Program-made: the position numbers and the translations under genes
Notes under the pieces: model-generated
Database searches by the model: none
The model's input: only the letters and a program-made list of their open reading frames with translations
What the model was told of the DNA's origin: nothing
Source of the DNA: Roseivivax jejudonensis
GTDB taxonomy: Bacteria > Pseudomonadota > Alphaproteobacteria > Rhodobacterales > Rhodobacteraceae
Direction of reading: 5' to 3'
NCBI RefSeq assembly: GCF_900172265.1
Contig: NZ_FWFK01000002.1
Location: forward strand, 558,001 to 622,000
Length of the DNA: 64,000 nt
Part shown: piece by piece, positions 40,548 through 47,725 of the stretch
Numbering within the stretch: the first letter of the stretch is position 1
Layout of the letters: each line of letters starts with the position of its first letter

Positions 40548-41909
40548 TCATTTCACCCCCGGCGTGCCGTCGAACTTCTTCTCGATCCCGTCCCAGCAAT
40601 CGACGTAGTCGTCCTGCAGTGGCGCCTCCGTCCCCGCGAAGGCGGTCAGGTGCTGGGGAAACCGCGTCTCGAACATGAACGACATGGTGTCGTCGAGCTT
40701 GGCGGGGGCGAGATCTGCGTTCGATGCGCCCTCGAACGCCTCGCGGTCCGGGCCGTGCGGCAGCATCATGTTGTGCAGCGACAGGCCACCCGGAACAAAG
40801 CCCTGCGGCTTGGCGTCGTACTGGCCGTAGATGTTGCCCATCAGCTCGGACATGACGTTCTTGTGGTACCACGGCGGGCGGAAGGTGTCCTCGGCCACCA
40901 TCCAGCGCTCGCGGAACAGCACGAAGTCGATATTCGCGGTTCCGTCGACGCCCGACGGCGCGGTCAGCACCGTGAAGATCGACGGGTCCGGGTGATCGAA
41001 CAGGACCGCGCCCACCGGGCAGTAGGTCGCGAGGTCGTACTTGACCGGCGCGTAGTTGCCGTGCCACGCCACGACGTCGAGCGGGCTGTGCCCGATCTCG
41101 CAGGCGTGGAACTGCCCGCACCACTTGATCGTCAGCGTCGATGGCGTTTCGCGGTCCTCGAAAGCGGCGACCGGCGACTTGAAGTCTCGCCGGTTCGCCA
41201 TGCAGTTGGCGCCGATCGGACCGCGGTTCGGCAATTCGAATTTCTGGCCGTAGTTCTCGCAGACAAAGCCACGACACGGCCCCTCCAGCACCTCGACCCG
41301 GTAGACCAGTCCGCGCGGCAGGATCGCGATCTCCCGCGGCGCGAGGTCGATGACGCCGAGCTCGGTCGAGAAGCGCAGCCGCCCCGCCTGCGGCACGACC
41401 AGAAGCTCGCTGTCGGCCGAGTAGAAATACGCGTCGCGCATGCTCTCGGTCACGAGATAGACATGGCTCGCCATGCCGGTCTGCGTGTTGACGTCGCCGG
41501 CCGTGGTCATCGTGCGCATCCCTGTCAGCCAGGTCAGCGGCTCGTCCGTCAGGGGCACCGGATCCCAGCGGTACTGCCCGAGCGAGGTCACGCCCTCGGG
41601 GATGTGCGGCGCGGTCTTCCAGTACGGCAGGTCGATCGGCCGGTAGCGGCCGGAATGCTTCACCGAGGGCCGGATGCGGTAACACCACGTGCGCTCGTTG
41701 CGATGCTGCGGCGCGGTGAATGCCGTGCCCGAGAGCTGTTCGCCGTAGAGCCCGTAATTGCACTTCTGCGGGCTGTTCATGCCCTGCGGCAACGCGCCCG
41801 GCAGCGCCTCGGTCTCGAAGTCGTTTCCGAAGCCGGGCATGTAGCCTTCGGTCGTGCCCTCCTGCGTGGCGGCGCGGCGCATGCCGTTCGGAAGTTCCTG
41901 CGTCGTCAT
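40548..41909 (-). CDS. hmgA: homogentisate 1,2-dioxygenase
   Basis: Predicted 453-residue non-haem iron dioxygenase that opens the ring of homogentisate to maleylacetoacetate. The N-terminus [19 protein letters not shown] is characteristic. Residues matching the iron ligands are visible in [14 protein letters not shown] (His and the Glu six residues later) and [11 protein letters not shown] (His); the catalytic His lies in [18 protein letters not shown] 41909 follows GGAGGGGAGG. It is the first gene of a minus-strand unit with fahA, the MBL protein, the flavin hydroxylase and DUF2783. Its promoter region carries an inverted repeat. Confidence 0.95.
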   Translation of the reverse strand: MTTQELPNGMRRAATQEGTTEGYMPGFGNDFETEALPGALPQGMNSPQKCNYGLYGEQLSGTAFTAPQHRNERTWCYRIRPSVKHSGRYRPIDLPYWKTAPHIPEGVTSLGQYRWDPVPLTDEPLTWLTGMRTMTTAGDVNTQTGMASHVYLVTESMRDAYFYSADSELLVVPQAGRLRFSTELGVIDLAPREIAILPRGLVYRVEVLEGPCRGFVCENYGQKFELPNRGPIGANCMANRRDFKSPVAAFEDRETPSTLTIKWCGQFHACEIGHSPLDVVAWHGNYAPVKYDLATYCPVGAVLFDHPDPSIFTVLTAPSGVDGTANIDFVLFRERWMVAEDTFRPPWYHKNVMSELMGNIYGQYDAKPQGFVPGGLSLHNMMLPHGPDREAFEGASNADLAPAKLDDTMSFMFETRFPQHLTAFAGTEAPLQDDYVDCWDGIEKKFDGTPGVK

Positions 41910-41958
41910 CGGCGGCCTCCCCTCCCGCGGCCGATCGGCCGCGCTCCGATTCGAGGCT

Positions 41959-41981
41959 CCATTGTTCGTTGCATTTGCAAT
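41959..41981. promoter_or_regulatory. inverted repeat in the hmgA promoter region
   Basis: CATTG (41959-41963) and CAATG (41977-41981) flank a nested repeat TTGCA-TT-TGCAA (41968-41979). The structure lies 50-72 bp before the hmgA start and is AT-rich against GC-rich flanks, as expected for an operator. No regulator gene adjoins it. Confidence 0.5.
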
Positions 41982-42018
41982 GAGGTCAACGCAGCTCATC
42001 GCTCGTTGGCAGGGCCGC

Positions 42019-42047
42019 GCAGACCCGTCGGGCGCCGACGGGTCTGC
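42019..42047 (-). terminator. strong hairpin after the ABC operon
   Basis: GCAGACCCGTCGG (42019-42031), loop GCG, CCGACGGGTCTGC (42035-42047): a perfect 13-bp stem, 28 bp past the stop of the minus-strand ABC ATPase gene. No T-run follows on that strand, but the stem is strong enough to end or protect the transcript and insulate hmgA. Confidence 0.65.
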
Positions 42048-42074
42048 AAGACTTGATCGGTTTCTGGATGCGGT

Positions 42075-43580
42075 TCAGGCCGCCGGTTTCTCGGACAGGC
42101 CTGAAATCGCCTGCACCAGCGCGTCTTCCGTCACCTCCTCGGACGAGAAGGTCCGGGTGATCCGGCCCGAGAACATCGCCACGATCCGGTCGCTCACGTG
42201 AAGCACCTCGGGCATCTCCGAACTGATGACGATCACCGCGTAGCCGTCCGCCGCCAGGCCGCGGATCAGGTTGTGGATCTCCGCTTTCGAACCGACGTCG
42301 ATGCCGCGGGTCGGCTCATCGACGATCAGCACTTTCGGCTTCATCGCCAGCCACTTGCCGATCACGATCTTCTGCTGGTTCCCGCCCGACAGATTGCCGA
42401 CGGTCTGTCGCCAGCTCGGCGTGCGGATGTCGAGGCTCTCGTGATAGCGCGCGAAGATGTCGGTCTCCGCGCCCTCGGCAGTCAGCATGCCCGACGCGAG
42501 ATCGGAGACCTGCGGCAGGGTCATGTTGTCCCGGCAGTTCATCCCGAGCACGAGCCCCTGTCCCTTGCGATCCTCCGGCACGAGGCTGATCCCGTGCGCG
42601 ATCGCGTCGGCCGGCGAGCCGAGTCGCACCTCGGATCCGTCGAGGAGGATGCGGCCCTTCGAGGGTTCGCGCAGCCCGAAGAGGGTTTCCGCGATCTCCG
42701 TCCGTCCGGCGCCCACGAGCCCGTAGAAGCCAACGACCTCGCCCCGCCGCACGGCAAAGCTGATATCCTCGTAGAGCCGCCCGCAGGACAGGCCCTGAAC
42801 CTCCAGCGCGACGTCGCCCAGTTGATGGTGCGAGGTGTTCCGCGACAGGTCGAGCGCGCGACCGATCATGAGCTGCGTGACCTCGTCCTCGTCGGTTTCG
42901 GCGGTGTCGAGCGTGCCGCGATACTGACCGTCGCGCAGGACGCTGATGCGATCGGTGATGCGGAAGATCTCCTCCATGCGGTGCGAGATGTAGATGATGC
43001 CGACGCCCTGCGCCTTGAGATCCGCGATCACGTCGAACAGGACGACCTTCTCGGCGTCGGTCAGCGACGCCGTCGGCTCGTCGAAGATCACCGCGACGGG
43101 ATCGACCGTCAGGGCCCGCGCGATCTCCACCATTTGCTGGTTGGCGATCGACAGATCGCCGACCTTGGTGCCGGGGCCGAAGCTCACGCGCAGCTTGTCG
43201 AGGATCCGCTGCGTGTCGGCGTGGAGCCTCGCGCGGTCGACACGGCCGAAGCCGCGCGTCGGCAGGGCACCGAGATAGATGTTCTCGGCCACCGACAGTT
43301 CGGTCGCGAGGCTCAGCTCCTGATGGATGAACATGATCCCGAGCGCCTTGGCATCCTGCGGGGTCTGCATCACCACGGGCCGCTCGCCGACATGGATCGT
43401 CCCCTCGTTCGGCTGGTGGATGCCGCCCAGAACCTTCATCAGCGTCGACTTCCCGGCGCCGTTCTCCCCCATGAGGGCGTGCACCTCACCGGGCCGGACG
43501 TCGAAGCTGACGCCGTCGAGCGCGCGCACGCCCGGAAAGGTCTTCACGATGTTCTCGAGGCGAAGCGCGGCGGCGGTCAT
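42075..43580 (-). CDS. sugar ABC transporter ATP-binding protein (RbsA/XylG type)
   Basis: Predicted 501-residue protein with two fused ABC domains, the norm for ribose/xylose-type importers. The first domain has Walker A GENGAGKSTLMKVLGG and IFDEPTASLTDAEK. The second has the degenerate Walker A-like GLVGAGRTEIAETLFG, signature LSGGNQQKIVIGKWL and Walker B VLIVDEPTRGID. Its ATG overlaps the permease stop by four bases. It powers the two permeases encoded upstream, with the binding protein at 46522 as substrate receptor. The sugar is not identifiable from sequence; the SDR gene in the operon suggests a polyol or a sugar that is oxidised after uptake. Confidence 0.92.
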   Translation of the reverse strand: MTAAALRLENIVKTFPGVRALDGVSFDVRPGEVHALMGENGAGKSTLMKVLGGIHQPNEGTIHVGERPVVMQTPQDAKALGIMFIHQELSLATELSVAENIYLGALPTRGFGRVDRARLHADTQRILDKLRVSFGPGTKVGDLSIANQQMVEIARALTVDPVAVIFDEPTASLTDAEKVVLFDVIADLKAQGVGIIYISHRMEEIFRITDRISVLRDGQYRGTLDTAETDEDEVTQLMIGRALDLSRNTSHHQLGDVALEVQGLSCGRLYEDISFAVRRGEVVGFYGLVGAGRTEIAETLFGLREPSKGRILLDGSEVRLGSPADAIAHGISLVPEDRKGQGLVLGMNCRDNMTLPQVSDLASGMLTAEGAETDIFARYHESLDIRTPSWRQTVGNLSGGNQQKIVIGKWLAMKPKVLIVDEPTRGIDVGSKAEIHNLIRGLAADGYAVIVISSEMPEVLHVSDRIVAMFSGRITRTFSSEEVTEDALVQAISGLSEKPAA

Positions 43581-44578
43581 GTGCGAAGCTCCTGTCTGCC
43601 CTTCACGTTGAGTTGCCGGTCGAGAAACAGCACAGCGATCAGGATGAGGCCGATCACGAGGTTCACCGTCTCGGTGTCGGCGCCGATATAGCCCAGCCCC
43701 TTGCGCAGCAGCTGGATCGCGATCACGCCACCGAAGGTCGCCACGACCGACCCCGACCCGCCGGTCAGTTTCGTGCCGCCCAAGACCACGGCCGTGATCG
43801 CCCAGAGTTCGTAGAGCGTGCCGTCGTTGGGGTTCACCGATCCGCTTTCGGAGTAGAACACGACCGCCGACAGCGCCGCGAGGAAACCGATCAGCATGAA
43901 GTTGATCATCATGTGCGGTCCGACGCGGATCCCCGCGTTCACCGCCGCCTCGCGGTTGTCGCCGATGGCGTAGGCATTGCGACCGTGCACGGTGAAGTTC
44001 ATCACCAGCCAGAGCACGAGAACCGTGCCGAGCAGGAACCACGTCGCTGTGTGCAGGCCCAGAACCTGCGCCTCAGCGAAGTCGATCAGCGTCCAGTTCA
44101 GGTGAGAGGTTGGCTGTTCGCCGTTGTACATGAAGACGAGCCCGCGATAGCCGAGCATCGCGCCCAGGGTCACGATGAAGGCGTCGACGCCGGTCTTCCA
44201 CACGATGAAGCCGTTGATCGCCCCGAGCACGACGCCCGTCGCGAGCGCCAGCGCCCAGGAAATCGGGATCACCCAGTCGCCGAGTCCCGCGAAGATCGGC
44301 CAGGTCATGCTGTCGAGAAGGACGATCGCCGCCAGCGCGAAGGTCGCGCCCACCGACAGGTCGATGTTGCCGTTGATCATCACCACGGTCATGCCCAGCG
44401 CGATGATCCCGATCGGCGCGGACTGCTTGAGCAGCAGCAGCATGTTGTCGAGGTCGAGGAACGCGGTGTCGGTGACCGAGAGGTATTGGCCGGCCACCGA
44501 GAAGAACGCCAGTTCGACCGCGATGAACGCCCAGATCGCGCCGCGCTTGAGGAAGGTTGAGAGGGACCCGGGTTGCAT
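43577..44578 (-). CDS. sugar ABC transporter permease (RbsC type)
   Basis: Predicted 333-residue inner-membrane permease of the branched-chain/monosaccharide type (BPD_transp_2). It has many hydrophobic helices and the family signature ALGMTVVMINGNIDLSVGAT, followed later by GAINGFIVWKTGVDAFIVTL and AVVLGGTKLTGGSGSVVATF. It starts 13 bp after the first permease gene and overlaps the ATPase gene by four bases. It forms the membrane channel together with the neighbouring permease. Confidence 0.92.
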   Translation of the reverse strand: MQPGSLSTFLKRGAIWAFIAVELAFFSVAGQYLSVTDTAFLDLDNMLLLLKQSAPIGIIALGMTVVMINGNIDLSVGATFALAAIVLLDSMTWPIFAGLGDWVIPISWALALATGVVLGAINGFIVWKTGVDAFIVTLGAMLGYRGLVFMYNGEQPTSHLNWTLIDFAEAQVLGLHTATWFLLGTVLVLWLVMNFTVHGRNAYAIGDNREAAVNAGIRVGPHMMINFMLIGFLAALSAVVFYSESGSVNPNDGTLYELWAITAVVLGGTKLTGGSGSVVATFGGVIAIQLLRKGLGYIGADTETVNLVIGLILIAVLFLDRQLNVKGRQELRT

Positions 44579-44591
44579 GAGCGACGTCTCC

Positions 44592-45608
44592 TCAGGCGAT
44601 GGGGGACAGGAACCGGCCGCGCTTGGCGCCGATGTCGAGCCAGACGGCGAGGATGATGATGATCCACGTCACCACGTACTGGGCGTAGAATTGCAGGCCG
44701 ATCAGCAGCAGACCGTTCTGGATGAAGCCGAGGATCAGCACGCCGATCACGGTCTTGTAGATCGCGCCCGACCCGCCGAGGAGCGACGCCCCGCCGAGGA
44801 TCACGGCCGCCAGGACCTCGAGCTCCATCCCCTGCCCGACGGTGTTCTGCGACCCGAGCGAGCGGGAGGCCTGGATCAGCCCGGCGCAGGCCACGCAGAA
44901 GGCCGAGACGAGATAGCACAGGAAGACCACGCGCGCCCGGCGGATGCCCGAGAACGTGGCCGCCGTACCGTTGCCGCCGACGGCGTAGACCTTGCGGCCG
45001 AAGGGCGTGCGCGCCAGCACCACGCCCAGCGTCGCGGCCAGCAGCGCGAAGAGCAGGATGGGCACCGGGATGCCGAGCATCTCGCCCTGCCCGAAGACCG
45101 AGAACCACGTGCCGGACTTGTCCGCGATGTCCATGTTCTGGCCGCCCGACCAGGTGAGCGTGAGCCCGTGGATCGCCGAGAGCATCCCGAGCGTCACGAT
45201 CAGCGAGTTGAGCTTCAGGTATCCCACGAGAAAGCCGATGAACGCCCCGAGGCAGAGCGTCAGCGCGAACATCGCCGGGATGGCCAGAGCCGGTCCGATC
45301 TTGTCGTGCAGGTCGAGCACCACGATCGTCGAGAACGACATCATCGACCCGACCGAGAGGTCGAGGTTGCCCGAGATCACCACGAAGGTGACGCCCAGCG
45401 CCATCACCCCGAGGATCGCCGAGGACCGTATCACGCCCATTATGTTCTCGGGATCGAGAAACCGGGAATTGGCCAGCGCGAAGCCGATCATGAACAGCAC
45501 AAATGCGATCAGGATCCCCTGCTTGGCCACGAGCTTCAGGATCGGTTCGCGCGGGGGCGCGTCCTTGCCGCCGCGCTTGGCGTCGGTCGTGCTCGCGGTA
45601 TCGGCCAT
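44592..45608 (-). CDS. sugar ABC transporter permease (RbsC type)
   Basis: Predicted 338-residue permease paralogous to the one at 43577. Family motifs are VMALGVTFVVISGNLDLSVG, LGAFIGFLVGYLKLNSLIVT and LAAVILGGASLLGGSGAIYK. About 30 polar residues precede the first helix (ILIAFVLFMIGFALANSRFL). ATG 45608 follows GGAGGAG. It lies between the SDR gene and the second permease and is presumably part of a heterodimeric channel. Substrate unknown. Confidence 0.92.
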   Translation of the reverse strand: MADTASTTDAKRGGKDAPPREPILKLVAKQGILIAFVLFMIGFALANSRFLDPENIMGVIRSSAILGVMALGVTFVVISGNLDLSVGSMMSFSTIVVLDLHDKIGPALAIPAMFALTLCLGAFIGFLVGYLKLNSLIVTLGMLSAIHGLTLTWSGGQNMDIADKSGTWFSVFGQGEMLGIPVPILLFALLAATLGVVLARTPFGRKVYAVGGNGTAATFSGIRRARVVFLCYLVSAFCVACAGLIQASRSLGSQNTVGQGMELEVLAAVILGGASLLGGSGAIYKTVIGVLILGFIQNGLLLIGLQFYAQYVVTWIIIILAVWLDIGAKRGRFLSPIA

Positions 45609-45637
45609 GGTCTCCTCCGGTCTGTTGCCGCCCGCGC

Positions 45638-46435
45638 TCATACCAGCGTCATGCCGCCGTCGATCATCACGATCTGGCCGGTCATGTAGTCGCTGTCGCG
45701 CGAAGCGAGGAACGTGGTCGTTCCGGTGATGTCGTCGGGCCGCGCCACGCGCCCTCTGAGGATGGAGGCCGAGAACTCCTCCATCGCCTGTCCCGGCCGT
45801 TGCGCGGCGCCGATTTCCATGAGGTCGCGATCGACCTCCTCCCACATTTCGGTGGCCACGACCCCGGGGGCAAAACCGGTGACCGTGATGTCGTGCTTGG
45901 CGAGATCACGGGCCGCTGACTGGGTCAGGGAAACGACCGCCCATTTCGACGCGCAGTACGGCGCGACATTGTCGAATCCCTGGCGCGACGCGATCGACGC
46001 GGTGTTGACGATCTTGCCGCCCGTGCCCTGCGCGATCATGCGGCGCGCGGCCTCCTGCATGCCGATCAGGCAGCCGAGCCCGTTCACGCCCATGATCAGA
46101 TTCCAGTTGTCCTCGGTCACGTCGAGAAAGTTCATGGGCCGGTTCACGCCCGCATTGTTGAACATCACGTCGAGCCGGCCGAACGTGTCGACGGTGTGCG
46201 CGATCATCGCTTGGACCTGCGCCCGGTCCGTCACGTCGACCTGCGCGTGGGTGACGCGGCTTCCCTGCCCGTTCAGGCCGGCGCGCTTGGCCTCCGCGGC
46301 CTCCGCGACGGCTTGTCCGTTCAGGTCGGCGAAGCACACGTCGGCGCCCTCGTCGGCCAGTGCGCCGGCGATGGCGCGACCGATGCCGCGCGCGGCGCCG
46401 GTCACGATGCAGACACGGCCCGAGACACGTCCCAT
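45638..46435 (-). CDS. short-chain dehydrogenase/reductase
   Basis: Predicted 265-residue SDR, NAD(P)-dependent. The cofactor motif is VTGAARGIGRAIAGAL, with NNAGVNRPMN, catalytic Ser in NTASIASRQG and Tyr/Lys in APYCASKWAV. An Asp at the end of the second strand (FADLNG) favours NAD over NADP. It lies between the binding-protein gene and the permeases of an ABC operon, so it probably oxidises the imported sugar or polyol. A close relative is encoded at 49561, with a matching EDNWDLIM region. Confidence 0.9.
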   Translation of the reverse strand: MGRVSGRVCIVTGAARGIGRAIAGALADEGADVCFADLNGQAVAEAAEAKRAGLNGQGSRVTHAQVDVTDRAQVQAMIAHTVDTFGRLDVMFNNAGVNRPMNFLDVTEDNWNLIMGVNGLGCLIGMQEAARRMIAQGTGGKIVNTASIASRQGFDNVAPYCASKWAVVSLTQSAARDLAKHDITVTGFAPGVVATEMWEEVDRDLMEIGAAQRPGQAMEEFSASILRGRVARPDDITGTTTFLASRDSDYMTGQIVMIDGGMTLV

Positions 46436-46464
46436 GACCCCCTCCGTTCAGCAGCAGGACTGAT

Positions 46465-46509
46465 CGGGCCGGCCGCCTCGCCCAAGGGAGGAGGCGCGCG
46501 ACCGGCCCG
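46465..46509 (-). promoter_or_regulatory. intercistronic hairpin after the binding-protein gene
   Basis: CGGGCCGG (46465-46472) pairs with CCGGCCCG (46502-46509), and CGCCTC (46474-46479) with GAGGCG (46491-46496), making a two-part stem in the 86-bp gap between the binding-protein and SDR genes. Such stems commonly protect the 3' end of a binding-protein message and lower expression of downstream genes; that role is inferred here. Confidence 0.55.
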
Positions 46510-46521
46510 GCGGACCGAGTC

Positions 46522-47490
46522 TCAGAAGACGGGCTTCGAGAACTCGCCCATGTTTTCCTGCGTGATCTTCGGCGTGTCGAAGTAGTTGAGGAACGGCACG
46601 TCCTCGCCGTTGAGCACGTCGAGCGCGGTCTGCAGCGCCGCCTCGGCGTCATCGACCGGGGACTGGTAGATCGAGCCCCAGTAATCGCCCGCCTCCATCG
46701 CCTCGTAGCCGACCGCGAAGTTGGTGGCGCCCACGAAGGTGATGTCGCCGGCGCGGCCCGCGGCCTTCGCCGCGTTCAGCGCGCCCACGCCCATGTTGTC
46801 GTCGCCGGAATAGACGCCGTCGATGTCGTCATACTTGACGAGGAACGCCTCCATCACCTGCTGGCTCTTTTCGCGGTTCCAGTCGCCGGGCTGGGTCTCC
46901 AGCAGGGTGACGTTCGGGCACACTTCGGGCAGCCTTTCCTCGAAGCCCTGCGCGCGCTCGATCGCGGTGGTGTAGCCGGGCTGGCCCGAGATCTGGACGA
47001 TCTGCGCCTCGTCCGCGATTCCCTGCTCCTTGAAGCGGTCGCACATGATCTCGGCCGAGCGCGAACCTTGAGTGATGTTGTCAGGCCCCGAGAAGGACGC
47101 GACGAAGTCGAAGCCCGGCTCGGCGATGTTCGAATTGGTGACGATCACCGGGATGCCGGCCTGGCTGGCCTTGCGCACGGCCGGGATCACCGCCTCGCCG
47201 TTCGTCGGCCAGATGATGATGGCGTCGACCTCCTGCTGGATGAGATCCTCCATCTGCGCGATCTGGCGCGCGACGTCCCCGCCGGCATCGAGCACCACGG
47301 TCTCGACGTTGTCGTTGGCCTCCGCCGCGTCGATGAACGCCTGCTCGTAGGTCGTCTGGTAGCTGTCCACGCCGACGTTGTTCTGCGTGATGCCGATGGT
47401 GAAGCTGTCCTGCGCGAGCGCCGATCCGGCGCATGCGACGGCCGCGAACGCGGTGGTGGCGGCGAGCGTCGCCTTGGTCTTGGTCAGCAT
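46522..47490 (-). CDS. sugar ABC transporter periplasmic binding protein
   Basis: Predicted 322-residue periplasmic receptor (Peripla_BP_4/RbsB-like). A Sec signal peptide is clear: Lys-rich start, hydrophobic ATTAFAAVACAGSALA, probable cleavage after ALA before QDSF. The mature part has IGITQNNVGVDSYQTTYEQA, VDAIIIWPTNGEAVIP and IDGVYSGDDNMGVGALNAAK, matching the two-lobed sugar receptors. GGGGAGGA precedes ATG 47490. It is the first gene of the ABC operon and faces the divergent regulator across three palindromic sites. Confidence 0.92.
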   Translation of the reverse strand: MLTKTKATLAATTAFAAVACAGSALAQDSFTIGITQNNVGVDSYQTTYEQAFIDAAEANDNVETVVLDAGGDVARQIAQMEDLIQQEVDAIIIWPTNGEAVIPAVRKASQAGIPVIVTNSNIAEPGFDFVASFSGPDNITQGSRSAEIMCDRFKEQGIADEAQIVQISGQPGYTTAIERAQGFEERLPEVCPNVTLLETQPGDWNREKSQQVMEAFLVKYDDIDGVYSGDDNMGVGALNAAKAAGRAGDITFVGATNFAVGYEAMEAGDYWGSIYQSPVDDAEAALQTALDVLNGEDVPFLNYFDTPKITQENMGEFSKPVF

Positions 47491-47566
47491 CGGTGTGTCC
47501 TCCCCGAAAACGTTATCAAGTGCTGAATTTCGGCGGCCTCGACCGGCTCCTCCCCGGTGTCCCGCG

Positions 47567-47583
47567 CCGTTCGCGCCGAACGG
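47567..47583. promoter_or_regulatory. inverted repeat in the binding-protein leader
   Basis: CCGTTCG-CGC-CGAACGG is a perfect 7-bp inverted repeat about 80 bp before the binding-protein start. It could be an RNA hairpin in the leader or another protein site. Confidence 0.35.
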
Positions 47584-47636
47584 GCCGCCCTGCCCCGATT
47601 GATCATCCAGATCCCGTCGCGTTTGCCTCCGAAATG

Positions 47637-47706
47637 TATCCATTTTGGATAATCTAGTGTCCATATTGGACATCTGGGCCCGATACCCGGGTATCCAATT
47701 TGGAGA
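47637..47706. promoter_or_regulatory. three palindromic operators in the divergent promoter region
   Basis: Three 15-bp sites share the form TRTCCA-N3-TGGAYA: TATCCATTTTGGATA (47637-47651, perfect), TGTCCATATTGGACA (47658-47672, perfect) and TATCCAATTTGGAGA (47692-47706, one mismatch). Centres are 21 and 34 bp apart, so the first pair is two helical turns apart. A further perfect palindrome, GATACCCGGGTATC (47682-47695), overlaps the third site. They lie between the binding-protein gene and the divergent regulator, which is the obvious candidate to bind them. Confidence 0.75.
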
Positions 47707-47725
47707 GGCTTGGAGACACGTCGCG

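Noticed and set aside
41910-42074. Riboswitch or small RNA between hmgA and the ABC operon
   Set aside because: The structure is explained by one perfect 13-bp hairpin after the ABC operon and an inverted repeat near the hmgA promoter; no known aptamer pattern is visible.
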